This document shows, piece after piece, positions 22,985-35,867 of a DNA stretch of 64,000 bases. How positions within the stretch are numbered: the stretch's first letter is position 1; every line of letters starts with the position of its first letter. The position numbers were made by a program, and so were the translations under genes. The DNA comes from Rutpela maculata (Eukaryota; Arthropoda; Insecta; Coleoptera; Cerambycidae), in NCBI GenBank assembly GCA_936432065.2, contig OW386286.2, positions 262,775,987-262,839,986 on the forward strand. The letters run 5' to 3'. Under the pieces are notes generated by a model. It was not told the DNA's origin. It was given only the letters and a program-made list of their open reading frames with translations, and made no database searches.

Positions 22985-25790
22985 ACATAAACTGACGCCT
23001 ATTTTCTTTTGTAGATTGCTATTAAAATTATCAAATAAATATTTACTATTTGAGAAATCCAGCTTATAATTTGATGGACATTACTTTGTTTAATGCCATT
23101 TGCAAGGGAGCTTCTACTACAGAACAAAGAGTTCAACGTTATGGGACTATATCAAAGGGGGTCAGGATTGGCACTTTATCATTTTAATTAGTAAATAGAT
23201 GAGCTAGATTTAAATTACCCTCTACAGTTTTAGTTAAAAACCAGACCACCTCGACTGCAGCTTGAATAAGATAACGGTATCTTAGAAACTAGGAAAACAA
23301 TAAAAAATAATCATTACCCTGCTACACAAGGAAAAAAAAGTTCTGTGCAGCGGACCAAATTATATGGATACACCAAGGATCTATCGTGTCAGTTTTGTTT
23401 TTTAGTCAAAAACATCCCTTAAAATGGTGTAAAATCATAGAAATAATGTAATAATTCTTAATGAAGTGTGAAAAATGGTAGATATTATGTGGTCGAGAGT
23501 AGAGAATATAAATTCGAGCCATAGCAAGCTATTTCTATAAATTAAACCGAAATTCGCCATTATGTGGGTTGAAAACTACCACTCAAAAGACGCAGGTGAA
23601 TAACATGTACAAAAGCCAAATTTTTGTATCTCTTAGTGCAAAATATTTGCCTCTGGTGTAACAACCAGGCATTACTCTCAACTTATGGAGGGTTAAAACT
23701 ACCCCCCACCCCTCGTAGGTTTCAAAACGGGAAAAAAATTCAGGCTTTTGTAGTTTTAGGCAAGGTGAACAAATATGGAGTAAATTCGTTCTAACCACCG
23801 ATACATGACTAGAGACTACCCTTAAAGGGTGGTAAGTGCTACCCCCATGCTCAAATGTTACATATGGTGCTATTAAAATTCGGAAAGGATCAAATACTTG
23901 CTAGCTCATTGTGCCAAATATATAAATCTGGTACGATAACCACCAAACCTTTTTAATAAGGTTGAAAATCACTCCTATTGGAGGGGGGGTAAAAACTACC
24001 CCCGCATTTCTCGGCCCGAAAACGATGAAAGGGACTTCCTTAATTTTTTTTGCAATATGCTTTATAAAATACGTACATCAAAATCTATATTGTCGTATTA
24101 CCTGCTTTTTATTTTTAAGGGTGGAAACCACCCCTGAAATCTGAAAAATTAATAACTCTTGTAATTTTACGAATAAATAAGGGCTTAAATTCTGGAAAAT
24201 TAATGTCTTCTAATTTTACGAATAAAATCACAAAAATCCATATATCTTTGAGGTCGCTGAATACGATTATGAGGTCAAAACATGGGAAAGACGAAAATAT
24301 TAAGGGTTGAAACCACCCTTAAATACTGAAAAAATAATAATTCTTCTAATGTTCTCAGTCTCAGTCCATATGCTGAGCTGTAAAAGCCTGACTGGACTGA
24401 GGCGGCTCGGCGAGAGAAAGACAGAGGCTGATAACCGTGCCTGGGGGCCCTTATCAACAGACTCGAAGTCTAGGAAGACCATGTTTGGATGGGGAGCCCT
24501 GAGGCACACAAAAAAGGAGTACTACAATAGACCTTATAGGTCGCAGTGGGGGAAGGCCAATCGCCCGCTCCTTCAGAGTAATCTAAAAAAAAATGTTACG
24601 AATGAATTCACGAAAATCCATATACTTATGCTAATTAAATAACATTTTCAATCTGCACTCTAAACATGCTAAAGTGCAATGGAACCTGCTTTTTTCTGCG
24701 TATTGTTCGAAAAAATAGACGGGCTATTGTTCTTTTGTCTGCCCACTATAGACATTCAAAATGTGCGTATAGACTGAAAAATTTCAACATTATTTCAAAC
24801 CGTCATAGCTCTGGAACAGTTTGTCGTAGGAAAAAAAATAAAAACCCAAACTCTTCGTTTTTTTATAAGCTTCATTTCATATCATGTTTTTATCAATCTT
24901 ATAGTTTTTGAGATATTTCAATTCTTGCGTATGCGATCAAGCGTCATTAAACTTTTATATCTCTGGAACAGTTTGTCGAGGAAAACAGAAAAAAACTAAA
25001 CTATTCGTTTTTTATGAGCTTCATTTTTGTACTCATCATTTTTTATAAAAAAATATTTTCGGAGGTATTTCCAAAAATTCGATTTTTTTTTAAAAACTAT
25101 GAAAACTTTCATTATTGAAAATGGGTACAGAATGAAAAATAGTTATTTTCAAAATTCTAAAAAATTTGAGCATGTTGGTAATAATATGCATTAACAATAT
25201 CTAGAAGGATTATATTTTTTCTGAACGTTTCGGCGCCATTTTGAAAATACCATATTTCCAAAAACTGATCATCGGAGAAGAAAAAGAAAAAACCATTCGA
25301 TTTGTTTTCGTAAAAGCTTTAATTTTGTACCCTTGCATTTTTTTATTAAGTCCACATTTTAGGGGATGAAAATTGCAATTTTCAGTTCGCAATATCTCGA
25401 AAAATATGCAGTTTAGCAAAAAAGTGTATAATACATTTCTTTCTTATAATTTGATTCTCTATCAGATTATGTGTAGTTTTTGTTTTATTTTTACGACAAC
25501 CCCTAAGAAGGGGAACTACCCCCAACCAAAAAGCGGGAGAAATGACAATACATATTCTTATTTACATACTTTATGAAATATGTTTCAGAAAAAAATTTGG
25601 AAATTCATTACATCGTTTTCGGGCTGGGATTTAAAAGCTTCACTTACTGTACTATACGGACGGAAATAAATAGACGGAAATTTAGTTAATTTAGGTATAT
25701 AGTTTACATAGATAGAAAAAAATGGTCACTGAAGAGATACATCCTATATTTATGACTAAAGAAAAGGAAAAAAAAGATCACGGAATAGTA
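22985..25790. other. Degenerate repeat-rich stretch, no gene
   Basis: Recurring short motifs (GGTAAAAACTACCCC-like at 23690, 23820, 23985; TCTGGAACAGTTTGTCG at 24810 and 24965) suggest old tandem or fold-back repeats. The plus frame 24307-24642 and others have no recognisable domain. Confidence 0.5.
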
Positions 25791-25798
25791 TATTGTGT

Positions 25799-25880
25799 AT
25801 CTAGGTGTGAAAGCGATACATTCCCGGACGACGATGCAATTGTTCGTCGAAGTCTGGGAATGTGCTTTCACACCGAAGTA
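25799..25880. repeat. Hairpin with ACATTCCC arms
   Basis: GGTGTGAAAGC...ACATTCCC faces GGGAATGTGCTTTCACACC. The loop contains a second small pair (GACGA / TCGTC). Confidence 0.85.
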
Positions 25881-25888
25881 CACATACT

Positions 25889-26025
25889 ATTTTTTCTGAA
25901 ATCACAATAAATACTATTTTAAACGTATAAAAATCAAAAATTTATAAACATTTAAAAAAAATTTTTCTGAAATCACAATCAATACTATTTTAAACGTATA
26001 AAAATCAAAAATATTAACATATTAA
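25889..26025. repeat. Direct duplication, about 75 bp
   Basis: TTTCTGAAATCACAAT...ACTATTTTAAACGTATAAAA occurs at 25895 and again at 25967. Confidence 0.85.
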
Positions 26026-26041
26026 AAAATATATAAAAAAG

Positions 26042-26093
26042 CGTACGGGAATGTTACTTCCTGGCCTAGGCCGGGAAGTAACATTCCCGTACG
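26042..26093. repeat. Near-perfect 52-bp palindrome
   Basis: CGTACGGGAATGTTACTTCC and GGAAGTAACATTCCCGTACG meet almost directly around GGCCTAGGCC. An RFX/X-box-like GTTGCTTGGCAAC follows at about 26105, probably by chance. Confidence 0.9.
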
Positions 26094-26259
26094 GCTTTGT
26101 TGATCGTTGCTTGGCAACGGATCTTTTCCGGTCTGTTTTCTGATAGTTTCCTAGCAACAGACTAAAATACTGGAATTGTGCATTTTTCGCTCTAAAATCG
26201 CGCCGAAAATGTAGACATTCCCGATCGATTTCAGAAAAAAGATATTTTGAACATAAGAG

Positions 26260-27200
26260 AGAAAAATCATAAGAAAAGAAAGTATTTAGATTGATGGGCG
26301 AAAATATGATATAAATCGGAAAAAGAATAGCTTTACACAGATAGATAAGTTGATAAAGTTAAGATAAACAGTTAAATAAGCAGGTATGGTATAATAAATA
26401 AAACACAACTGGTTAATGTTTAATGCATAAATTTACTCCACATTTGTCTACCCTGCCTAAAAGTATAAATGCCTGAATTTTTGTTCCAGAATATCAGAAG
26501 TAATAAAATATGTCCGTCTGTGAGGGTAGTTTTTATTTATTCTGCATGATCCTCTTTATATCACCAAATTGCAGGAAGATAATTGAACCTTCTGGCAGAC
26601 AAAATGTTAGATGTTCTCCAAGACAACGTTCACATTACCATCATGTCGTCGTAAATAAAGAAGAAGTATTTTAATATTTTTCTTAAAATAATAACAATTG
26701 AAGTGACACTCGCTAACTTTTATTAATAATAAAAAATATAATACAAAATATTTATGTACTAATATAATAATAAGAAATTTATTGAACCAAAATTGATTGA
26801 ACAAATCGAGGTCTTTCCGCCTTTTTATGTAATAATTTTGTATTTCTTATATTTCTGATAGTATACGTCAGTATGTCGATAATTTATTTACGTATTTTTA
26901 ATCTACGGAATTTCGAAATAACGCCACAGAAACATTTAAAAGTTTCCAGTATGGCTTCTGCTCGACGCTACTGCCTTTTGACATTAATATCTCAGCACCC
27001 AGATTTTAATGAAATATGTATAAAGGTATAAAAGGGTAGGGTAAATGCATTTGTTGAAGAAGTTTTAGGCTACATCTGGAATATTAATATCACTTTCTTA
27101 AACTCTTTTTACCAGACTTAGGCAAGTACCCCCGTTAGTACTTGCAAGGAATACAGGATGAGACAATTAAGAATTTAATTTCTTTTACGTTTTTATGCAT
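26260..27200. other. No gene seen
   Basis: A+T-rich. Minus frame 26607-26804 has no motif. Confidence 0.5.
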
Positions 27201-27378
27201 GTCTATTAGTACGGTCGATATGATTTAATTTAATTTTTTTCGACGATAACATTCCACCTGACATTTTATTGTTGATTCTTATTTATTATGGACATCCTGA
27301 TGGACGAAAAAAATATTTGCGCCCGAAAATTCCTCGTGCGCCAAAAATTATGCACTTTTTAACGTGGATGGGAATTTT

Positions 27379-27801
27379 AAAAATACTGGCTTAATCGTTT
27401 TAACACTGCTGTTGATTTGAAAATCGAATACAATCAAGTTATAATAGTTGGTGAAGATATTGACCTTTTGCTCAACCAGCATGGAATCATAAAAAAAAAT
27501 TATTTTTACAAATATAAGGCTGATAAAATAATTGACAAACATTATGATGAAAATAGAATTGTTTGCAATTCCACCTTCTGAAGAGGTAATAGAAAAACAC
27601 TATTTAAGAGTCTATTTCTAAATCCAAAAATGGTTAGGTTCTGAGAAAGATCCGTTACAATTCGGGTGGCTTAAAACTGAGAATGGCTTAATGCCTGATG
27701 TTATGAGTGAAAGTAATGTTTTTCCTAAAAATTTACTAAGTGATATTTCTGGTAAATGTAAGAAAGGCTGTAAAAATAACACAGGTCAACATTCGATCTA
27801 A
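27379..27801 (+). pseudogene. Degraded PIN/XPG-like protein of a transposon-associated family
   Basis: Two consecutive frames. The first reads DLKIEYNQVIIVGEDIDLLL, resembling the VIVxGEDxDLL block of a family spread in invertebrate genomes. From 27544 a second frame gives FAIPPSEEVIEKHYLRVYF, an in-frame stop, then KDPLQFGWLKTENG and a Cys-rich GKCKKGCKNN, matching the C-terminal PPx...H...R.Y.Q, GW and CxCKxGC pattern I associate with the same family. The D-x-D acidic motif suggests a nuclease fold (inference). It lies inside the fold-back element above. A stop and a frameshift make it a relic. Confidence 0.5.
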
Positions 27802-29519
27802 GAACAATCACCAGACTTTACCAGTATACATAGGTTTTTTGGGTCTCTGATTCCGAATCCGAGGTTGGTTAAGCTTCATCACGTCAGGTTCTTGGTCATT
27901 TGAAGGTCAAACTGAGAAAAAATGTAAAAAATTTAAAAAAATTTGCGTTTATGTTTCTGAGGTAGCTAAATTCAAATCCGCTGTTATTTTTACCCTTCAA
28001 GAACACCAGAACATCTAGAGGTCATTTCAAGGCATTTTGAGATCTACTTGAGGTCAAATTGAGAAAAAGCGACTAAAAAAATCTGGAAAAATGCTTATAT
28101 GAGTTTTTTAGATCGCTGACCTCGAATCCGTGGTTGGCTGGACTCTATCACATCGGATTTAAGGTCATTTGAAGGTCAAACTGAGAAAAAGTGGTGTAAA
28201 AAGTTTGAAAAAATTTATGTTTATGTTTTTGGGATCACTGAGTTCAATTTTGTCGTTATTTCATCTCAAAGTTTCTTTAAGGCCTTATCATGATCAAATT
28301 AAAACAAGACTGTTGAAAACCAAGAAACTGAAAAATTTTAGGTATAGGTTTATTTTATCACGGAGTATAAATCTATATTAAGCCATCTGTCATCAACCTA
28401 TTGACATTTCTGAGCGACCCCAATAGTCGGGGAGCCCTCCCTAGCTGTACGTGCACCCCCCGCCCGATCCTTGGGGACAATGTTTTTCATAAAGATTAAT
28501 GCCTATGGAACAATTTAAGACATGTTCTAAAAAAAAAAACTGGCCGTACTTTCAAAATGGCGGCCATATGTTAAAAAAAGACTGTTGCCAATGTTGTGTT
28601 TGTCATTTAACACAAAAACTAAAAAAGATGGAGGAAAACTTTCAGCACAAAAAACAAAGTGCATAAATTTTTCTACAATTTTGTACCTATCCAATATTTT
28701 GATAGGAGTTACCATTTTCCAAATAAATGAGTCCAAAATTAAGAAAACATGGAAATTCATGAATCGGTAAATCACTTAGAGGAAATAACTGTGACAATTA
28801 TTGTAAGGCGTATGATATAACTTTATATTATTAAAATAAAAATAAGACAAAATAAACTGAAAAAAATTAATAATAATAATAATATTATAATTTGCAGACA
28901 TTTATCTCGAAAACGGTAACAGTGGTATCTGGAAAACGGTAACTCCTATCCAAATATTGTAAAGGAATAAATTATAGAAAATTTTATGCACTTTGTTTTT
29001 TGTGCAGAAAGTTTTTCTCCATCTTTTTTAGTTTTTGTGTTAAATGACAAAAACAATATTTACATATTTTTTTAAAACGGACGCCATTTTGAAAATACAG
29101 CCTTTTTTTTAGGACATGTCTTAAATTGTTCCTTAGGCTTTAATTTTTATGAAAAACATTGTCCCCAAGGATCGGGGGGTGCACGGACAGTTAGGGTGGG
29201 CTTCCGTAGTGTTACGTTTTATATAGAATTTTATATTTTATTTTAAGAGATAAATCATTTATCTGGAAAATGGTTAACTCCTATGCAAATATTGTATAGG
29301 AATAAAATTGTAGAAAATTTTATACACTTTGTTTTTTGTGTGGAAAGTTTTTCTCAATCCTTTTTAGTTTTTGCGTTAAATGACAAAAACCATAATTGCA
29401 AATTTTTTTTTTAAAACGGACGCCATTTTGAAAGTGCAGCCAATTTTTTTTTTTTAGAACATGTCTTAAATTGTTCCTTAGGCTTTAATCTTTATGAAAA
29501 ACATTGTCCTAAAGGATCG

Positions 29520-29534
29520 GGGGGGGGGGGGGTG
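29520..29534. repeat. Poly-G run
   Basis: A run of about 13 G in otherwise A+T-rich DNA; present but shorter in the sister unit near 29175. Confidence 0.9.
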
Positions 29535-30099
29535 CACGGGCACTTAGGGTGGGCTCCCGTAGTACAAAAACATACAAAAACTTTTTCTCAGTTTGACCTT
29601 CAAATGACCTTGAATCCGATGTGATAGAATCCAGCCAACTACGGATTCGAGGTCAGCGACCCAAAAAACCCATGTAAGCATTTTTACAGATTTTTTAGCC
29701 GCTTTTTCTCAATTTGACCTCTAAATGATCTCAAAATGCCTTGAAATGACCTCTAGATGTTCTTGAAGGGTAAAAATAATGGCGAATTTGAATTCAGCGA
29801 CACACTTTCGGCAGTCTATATGACAAAATTATCTCGGTATTATCAATGCTCTAGGTGTATTATAGGTGATAAGTTGAAAATCCGTGAAAACGCGCCAGTG
29901 CATATAACTTTTGACGCACACGGAATTTTTGCGCCAAATATTTTTTCGTAATCAGGAGGTCATAATACATACGAATCAATAATGAAATTTCAGGTAGGAT
30001 GTTGTCGCAAAAAAAAATCAATTCAGCTGCACTATATTTATTATTAACAAATACATTTAAAAGTTTCTTATTCACAACCTCTCCAATGACGTCTTGTGA

Positions 30100-31310
30100 T
30101 CTATTTCATTATTACTAATTGGCCTTTTTCTGCTCTATGGCGCGTATAACAGCATTACGGCATCTGTTGTCGATACCTGTTAGGCGCCCGGCCTCAACAG
30201 AGCCTCAGCTCTTTGTTGATATCAGCCTATCTTGAAGAGCGCCCTCTTCGTCTCTCGTCATCTAATTTTCCCTGAACCATCAACCATTCTATTTCGTCTT
30301 TTCTTAGGCTAAAGAATGAGGGGATTTGGAAGAATACGATGTTGAAGACTAGAAGTCAAGAGGCGAAGAGGACGACCCACGAAACGCCGACACGATCAAG
30401 GAGCTAATGATAATGGAAAGTGAGGCTGTGTACCTAAAAGGCAACCGCGACAGACGGCGTGATGCTGCTTGGCATACCATACAGCAAGACGAGAGGTCAG
30501 ATGGCCATCAAAATATTTTTTCAATCGGTTCAGGGATGTAGGAGAAATAGTCGAATTACTTTCACGGCACCGCCCACTATCTATTCATCACTATCACTTC
30601 CCGGCTAAGATATAGACTAAACGCATTAACATTCGACGAAGGATGTATAGTATTTTGTGAACCTTTTCTGGGAAAAGGTGAGAGTACTGGTAGTAAGTTG
30701 CGCTATTGTAATTGTACGACTTGGAGATTGTGGATAAATTGTGGAAAACTAACCTCAGTTAATATATTATCGAATGACTTCTCGGAATTAGATGTACATA
30801 TTGTGCAAAATGATTGATATAGAAAATACACAATTTGCAGATTTCATATTTCAGTATTTAACTTAGCTTTTGCTGCTATATATTTTCGGAAATTTCGGCT
30901 GTCAGAGCTAGCACAATTTTGAAAGAACCGAGAACCACACTTCGCAATAAAGTAATTGGAAAATCCTGAGGGAATGAAATAGGCACTGTGGTGGATTCAA
31001 CTCCCATCTTGGAGATGGGACTTATATTAGTGCACGAAAATGGAATTACTGACAAAATAAAGATTGCCTTCTAACATCCGCTCAAAAACTTGTGCAAGAG
31101 GCAAATACTCAAATCCCATTTGTGAACCATCGACCTGTGAAAAATTGGGTACTATGTTTCACTAAACAGGCATAAGGAATTTTCTCAGAAAAAAGTCGAG
31201 TACATCTACGGCGGGAAAGGTGTGGGTAATAGAAGAGAAAATTCGAAAATTACTATTATGCATAATAGTAATAATGTATAATGTATGCAACAAGTGCACA
31301 AAGTGGTACT
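30100..31310. other. No supported gene
   Basis: The segment 30320-30500 has weak hints of a retrotransposon C-terminal tail in broken frames, not enough to call. 30512-30580 shares about 70 bp (ATTTTTTCAATCGGTTCAGG) with 36587-36660. Confidence 0.45.
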
Positions 31311-31967
31311 TTTTCACGAATGGGAACTTTGATAATTAGTGGAGTAAAAAACAGAGGAAAAGTCACTTCCTTCTCGAGTTTTTTTTTTTTTAATCTTAGA
31401 ACAAACTTAGATATATACCATTTCGTTAAGTAGGTCGATGTTCATTAGAAATCATGAAATGCGACATTTTTTAGTGGTCACGGACATTGTTATTTTTAAA
31501 AAGGTGTGATTTTTTTTTTCTTTTTTAATCATGTTTTTTTGAACATCTGATGCCATAACTCAAAAACGAATGGAGCTATCCACATGAACTTTTTTTTGTT
31601 ATAAAACACACACTTAAGCGCTTCTATCTGTGTATAGTATTGTTAACTAAAACATTTTTAAGTTTGTTAAAAACTTATATAACCTTGAAAGTTCAGAAAA
31701 TACGCAGTCAAATTTTCACTAAGCGACAAACTTTTTTGTTTTTGGAAATTTTGTATAACATGCTGCGAAGAAAATAAAGTCAAAAGACCAAAAAAGTTTT
31801 TGACACCATAATTTTTATTGTGTCTTTTATAGTTTAGGTACAGTGATTTTTTTTAGAGCGCGCGAATTGCAGAAATTGAGTATTAATACGCCCGCGTCTA
31901 CTAAAACTAACTAGTCTCAGGGCGGTGTACTATCAACGTTATTCGTTTTCGTCGAAGGTCAAATTAT

Positions 31968-32651
31968 AAAACCGCTGCCCAAGGAATCACTACTTCCACA
32001 TCTAGATCTTCTATCCAAGTCTCTCAGAACGAAAAAAAATTGAATGTGGAAATCATTTTTTATGGAACTTTAATAATATAATATTTGAAATCGCCTACCC
32101 CAAAAAACCTATAAAACGATATGCCACATCGGTAGTGAGGCTGAGGGTGGTGGAAGGGGGGTGGTAGTAGTGGTGGATAAAGTAAAAAAAAATTGTGGCC
32201 TTTGGTTCTTGTACACACACTAAATGACAATTTTATTTTTTTCGCTCCCTTGAATAATGGGGTGGGAGTTGGTAATGGGGGTGGTTAATGCCAAGAAAAA
32301 ATTTTGAGAGCTTAGCTTCTCTTATAGGTATATACTAAATACCACTTTTATGGACTCTTACTTGCTTGATTTGCCTATTTACCTCCATTTGCCCCCAACT
32401 CTTTAACGGAATAATCTAATTCCAGATCTCGTTAAAATACATGGTACGTGTAGCAAATTTCAAGTCAATATCTTAAACGGTTCCAGAGTAATCGTGAGAA
32501 CAAAAAAGTTACAGACAGACCGACAGACAGAATTTTTTTTGCTCAAACCTAAAATCTCGACGTTTCATAACATTCTAAGCCTATTTAGACAATAAAAAGT
32601 TTCAAAAATATTTTTGTCCATACTATATTTCCACTGAATGTGGAAGTAAAA
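31968..32651 (-). repeat. Repeat X copy 4
   Basis: Complete at both ends: AAAACCGCTGCCCAAGGAAT, then ACTTCCACATC at left, and TTTCCACTGAATGTGGAAGT at right. Internal blocks as in other copies. Confidence 0.88.
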
Positions 32652-32952
32652 TGTGTAACGATATTCTTTCTCTTATTACCACTTGTATTATATTGTAGAA
32701 CGTATGGTCATTACGCGAATTGTGCGTGGATTATCTACTTAAAAATATTTAAGATAAAAAAGCAATCTAGTTTCATTGTAAAATGGAGTGAATTTTATGT
32801 GGCGTAGTAATAGAGGAAAACGATAAACTTGTGCACAAGCCATGGAAATAGAGTTTAGAGACTATAATTAGGAAATTAAAAAAGACTTAATTTAGGTTGT
32901 TTTTTTCTTTTTTGTTACCTAATTTAGGCGAAAATAACACGTTTACTCAATT

Positions 32953-33236
32953 CACAGGTCTACAAAAAAAAATTCTGCTCCAAGGACTAAACCTATCATG
33001 CCTTAAGTATTTTTGTGTGCTGAATCCGAATTTTTAATTAAAAAAATTTTCTACCGCGTAGATTTCGAGTAAATTCCGGTTTTTATTGTCGAAAAACCGT
33101 ATTTTGACGATAAAAACCGGGATTTACTCGAAATCTACGGGGTAAAAATTTTTTTTAATTGAAAATTCGGATTCAGCATACAAAAATACATAGATTTAGT
33201 CATTGGAACAGAATTTCTTTTTTTGTGGACCTGTGT
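32953..33236. repeat. Fold-back F, unit 1
   Basis: CACAGGTCTACAAAAAAAA at left pairs with TTTTTTTGTGGACCTGTG at right; inner arms pair through ATTTCGAGTAAATTCCGG / CCGGGATTTACTCGAAAT. Palindromic over nearly its full length. Confidence 0.88.
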
Positions 33237-33252
33237 ACAAAGTGCACCTGTG

Positions 33253-33519
33253 CCACAGATCTACAAGAAAAAAAGTTCTGTTCCAAGGACTAAACCTATC
33301 AGTCCTTATGTATTTTTGTGTGCCGAATTTTCAATTTAAAATTTTTTTTACCGCGTAGATTTCGAGTAAATCCCGGTTTTTATCGTCAAAATACGATTTT
33401 TTGACAATGTTTGATGTTTGCTCGAAATCTAAGTGGAAAATTCGGTTTCAGCACACAAAAATACTTATGGCATGATAGGTTTAGTCCTTGGAGTAGAATT
33501 TTTTTTTGTCGACCTGTGT
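33253..33519. repeat. Fold-back F, unit 2
   Basis: Second copy directly after unit 1, same arms (CTACAAGAAAAAAAGTTCTG / AGAATTTTTTTTTGTCGACC). The small frames on both strands here are products of the palindrome. Confidence 0.85.
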
Positions 33520-34985
33520 TATTGTGTGGATCTAGGGTAAAAATGCAATGCATGGGAGTTTCGGATAGGGACTCTGACACAGGAAATGTCGGATACAAAT
33601 ATTAAGATTGCCACGTGCTTTAAGAAACTGTATTTTTTATTTAGCTCCAATAATAACGCAAAAAAAGGAAAACTCGCAACATTTTTTCCATTTTACTATA
33701 ATATTATTTTTCACCGTTTCCGAGATCCCAATGCAATGCATACTCCATTTAAGATTTTTAATTCCTTTTTGCCTTCAACCTTAGTCCTTAATGTGTCACT
33801 GGAAAAAATAAGTTATCCTTTCAGATCCTAAAACGTGATAAAACAGTCCTAAACATAAAAAAATAATAATGAAAAGTTCCGTTGCACACAATACATAATC
33901 ATTATTATTCGTAAGGACGGCGCGCGTACGCTTCGACAATTCCTCCATACTAAAAAATTCGTAACTAGCAAACTATTGCTAATAATGAAAATATTTTTTT
34001 TCTAAAAAATGTTTTAGTCTATTGACTTCATTTTCTTCACAGCATGTTACACAAAATTTTCAAAAACAAAAAAGTTCCTCGCTTAGTGAAAATTTGATGG
34101 CGTGTTCTCTAAACTTTCAGGGTCATCTACGTTTTTGGCATGTTCACATTTTTTTAATTATCAATCCTACAAATAGAGAGAAGCGCTTAAGTGTATGTTT
34201 TATAACAAAAAAAAGTTCACATCGATAGCTTAATTCATTTTTGAGATATGGCAATGGATGTACAAAAAAACATGATTTAAAAAAAATTAAATTTTACACT
34301 TTTTTTTAAATAAGAATATCTGTGACCACTAAAAAATGTCGTATTTTGTGTTTTTATGTGTAAAATGATGTTGTTGGTAATACCCACTGTGTCTGATCTT
34401 GTTCTAAGCTCATAAAAAAAAAACGACACAATTTTACCTCTTTTTCGCTCCTCTAAATCCCATGATTGAAAAAACGACACTTTGTCCATGAGCTTTATAA
34501 AAAAAAATTTACGGCTGTCCTCTGTTTCGATTACGTCAGATGTTGCTTTTTCACACTTTTTATTTACTTTTTTTCTCTATTGTTACACAAACAAAAAAGA
34601 TAATGAAAATAGTTTCCTTTGGTTAAGAAGGGGAAGTAAAAAGTACAGTTTTTTTTTACATTGAACAAATATGTTTATTGCGCTATATTGTAGTAACACA
34701 CTTACTCTCGCTTCTTAAATTAATTTAATATTCACCCCTTTCGGATACTTTGCGTTATTATCTAGTTAAATGAGTTTTAAAGGGTCTTCGTTTCGCCTTC
34801 CAATTATTTATATTTATGTAATATTATACTTTCGTAATCACTTTGGGAGTGTTACAAGGATCCTGAAATATTTTATTTCAAAGTTAATAATTATGGGTAT
34901 ACATTTCAAGTTACTTAATTATTATTTTCTGATGCCGAGAAAATCTTTGAGTTTAAACAGCGTTTGTTGTACGTTCCAGAGTTAG

Positions 34986-35239
34986 GTAAAGGAAACTTTC
35001 AGTTGAAGTTTCCAATAACATATTTGAATATTTGAATGTTTCCAAAATTCCGGGGAAGTTTCCTTTGGAATGTTTCGGAATATTGAAATGTTTCATTGAA
35101 AACTTTCATTTTTATCAAAACTTCATTCCGGAAACTTTCATATGGAAAGTTTTCTTTACCATCTTTGATTTTTATCAATACTTCGTTTCGGAAACTGCCG
35201 AAAATTTCCTGGAAATTTTCATTGGAAAGTTTCCTTTAC
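34986..35239. repeat. GGAAACTTTC-rich fold-back
   Basis: GTAAAGGAAACTTTC at the left is the exact inverse of GAAAGTTTCCTTTAC at the right (15 bp). The interior repeats variants of GGAAACTTTC / GAAAGTTTCC. Frames at 35032-35380 translate this repeat and are not genes. Confidence 0.75.
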
Positions 35240-35244
35240 TCATC

Positions 35245-35865
35245 TCTGGTACTGTCGTGCACAAAAAAAAGGGACAAGTGTTATAACGTATTTTTGCTAA
35301 CATCTAGTTGTGTACATTTAACTTTAAGTTTTGTGACATTGTCAGTTATTTGTCAAATTTCATTGCAAGTGTGCAAATAGAGGCAGATTTGCATTAGAAA
35401 AAAATAGTTGTCCTATTTTTTTGCTCACGACAGTACGTCCACACGATTTTTTATAAAATAACAATTTTTGGCATAACTATAACTTTTATCAAATAAATTA
35501 AACAGACATGCAGTGTTGTTGAGCACTGCGTACACATATTTTGGCAGTAACTCATAATGCGCTTAGCTTATGGGCAAATCAGTTTCTTCAAATTCTTGAA
35601 GACCTTTCAATTTTCAGTTTAAATATTGTGTGTAAAGGGATCCACTTTATTCAAAAAATAGATATATCTTCATTCTCTTTTTTGATTTTACCTGATATCA
35701 AAGTAATTTGAAATTTTAATGAATTCGCCCTGTATAATTATTATAGTAACCAATTCAAGAATTTATGCACTGTTTTGTGTCTGTATATTTTTTCTTAGAT
35801 ATTTAGCAACTTGTCATTAACTTGTCAGTACATTAAACGATTTATATTATAAATTACACAGGTCA
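35245..35865. other. No gene seen
   Basis: Nothing recognised. Confidence 0.5.
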
Positions 35866-35867
35866 AC

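Larger units (their letters stand above)
27210..30045. mobile_element. Giant fold-back element with modular arms
   Basis: Inverted structure of about 2.85 kb in three layers. Outer: 27210-27353 against 29893-30045 (GACGAAAAAAATATTTGCGC against its inverse near 29948). Middle: a tandem 269-bp unit at 27840-28330 (AAGGTCAAACTGAGAAAAA at 27902 and 28171) against 29575-29770. Inner: 28430-28735 against 28920-29208, with the right inner unit duplicated at 29262-29563. The left arm also holds a degraded nuclease-like gene. Long internally repetitive arms are a hallmark of Foldback-type transposons; assignment to that group is inference. Confidence 0.78.
31320..34545. repeat. Giant inverted repeat, arms about 450-500 bp
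   Basis: 31320-31810 is matched in reverse by 33985-34545: TTTTTAGTGGTCAC against GTGACCACTAAAAAATG, AACACACACTTAAGCGCTTC against GAAGCGCTTAAGTGTATG, and ATTTTCACTAAGCG against CGCTTAGTGAAAATTTG. The interior holds X copy 4 and two tandem fold-backs. Arms are diverged. Confidence 0.8.

Noticed and set aside
24307..24642. 111-codon plus-strand frame with overlapping minus frames
   Set aside because: No recognisable domain and it lies in degenerate repeat; overlapping frames on both strands point to chance.
26103..26118. X-box (RFX) like GTTGCTTGGCAAC
   Set aside because: A near-palindrome in palindrome-rich DNA with no promoter or gene nearby.
30300..30500. Possible retrotransposon C-terminal segment (DRRRDAAWHTIQQDE)
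   Set aside because: Only a loose resemblance in broken frames, with no ordered set of blocks.
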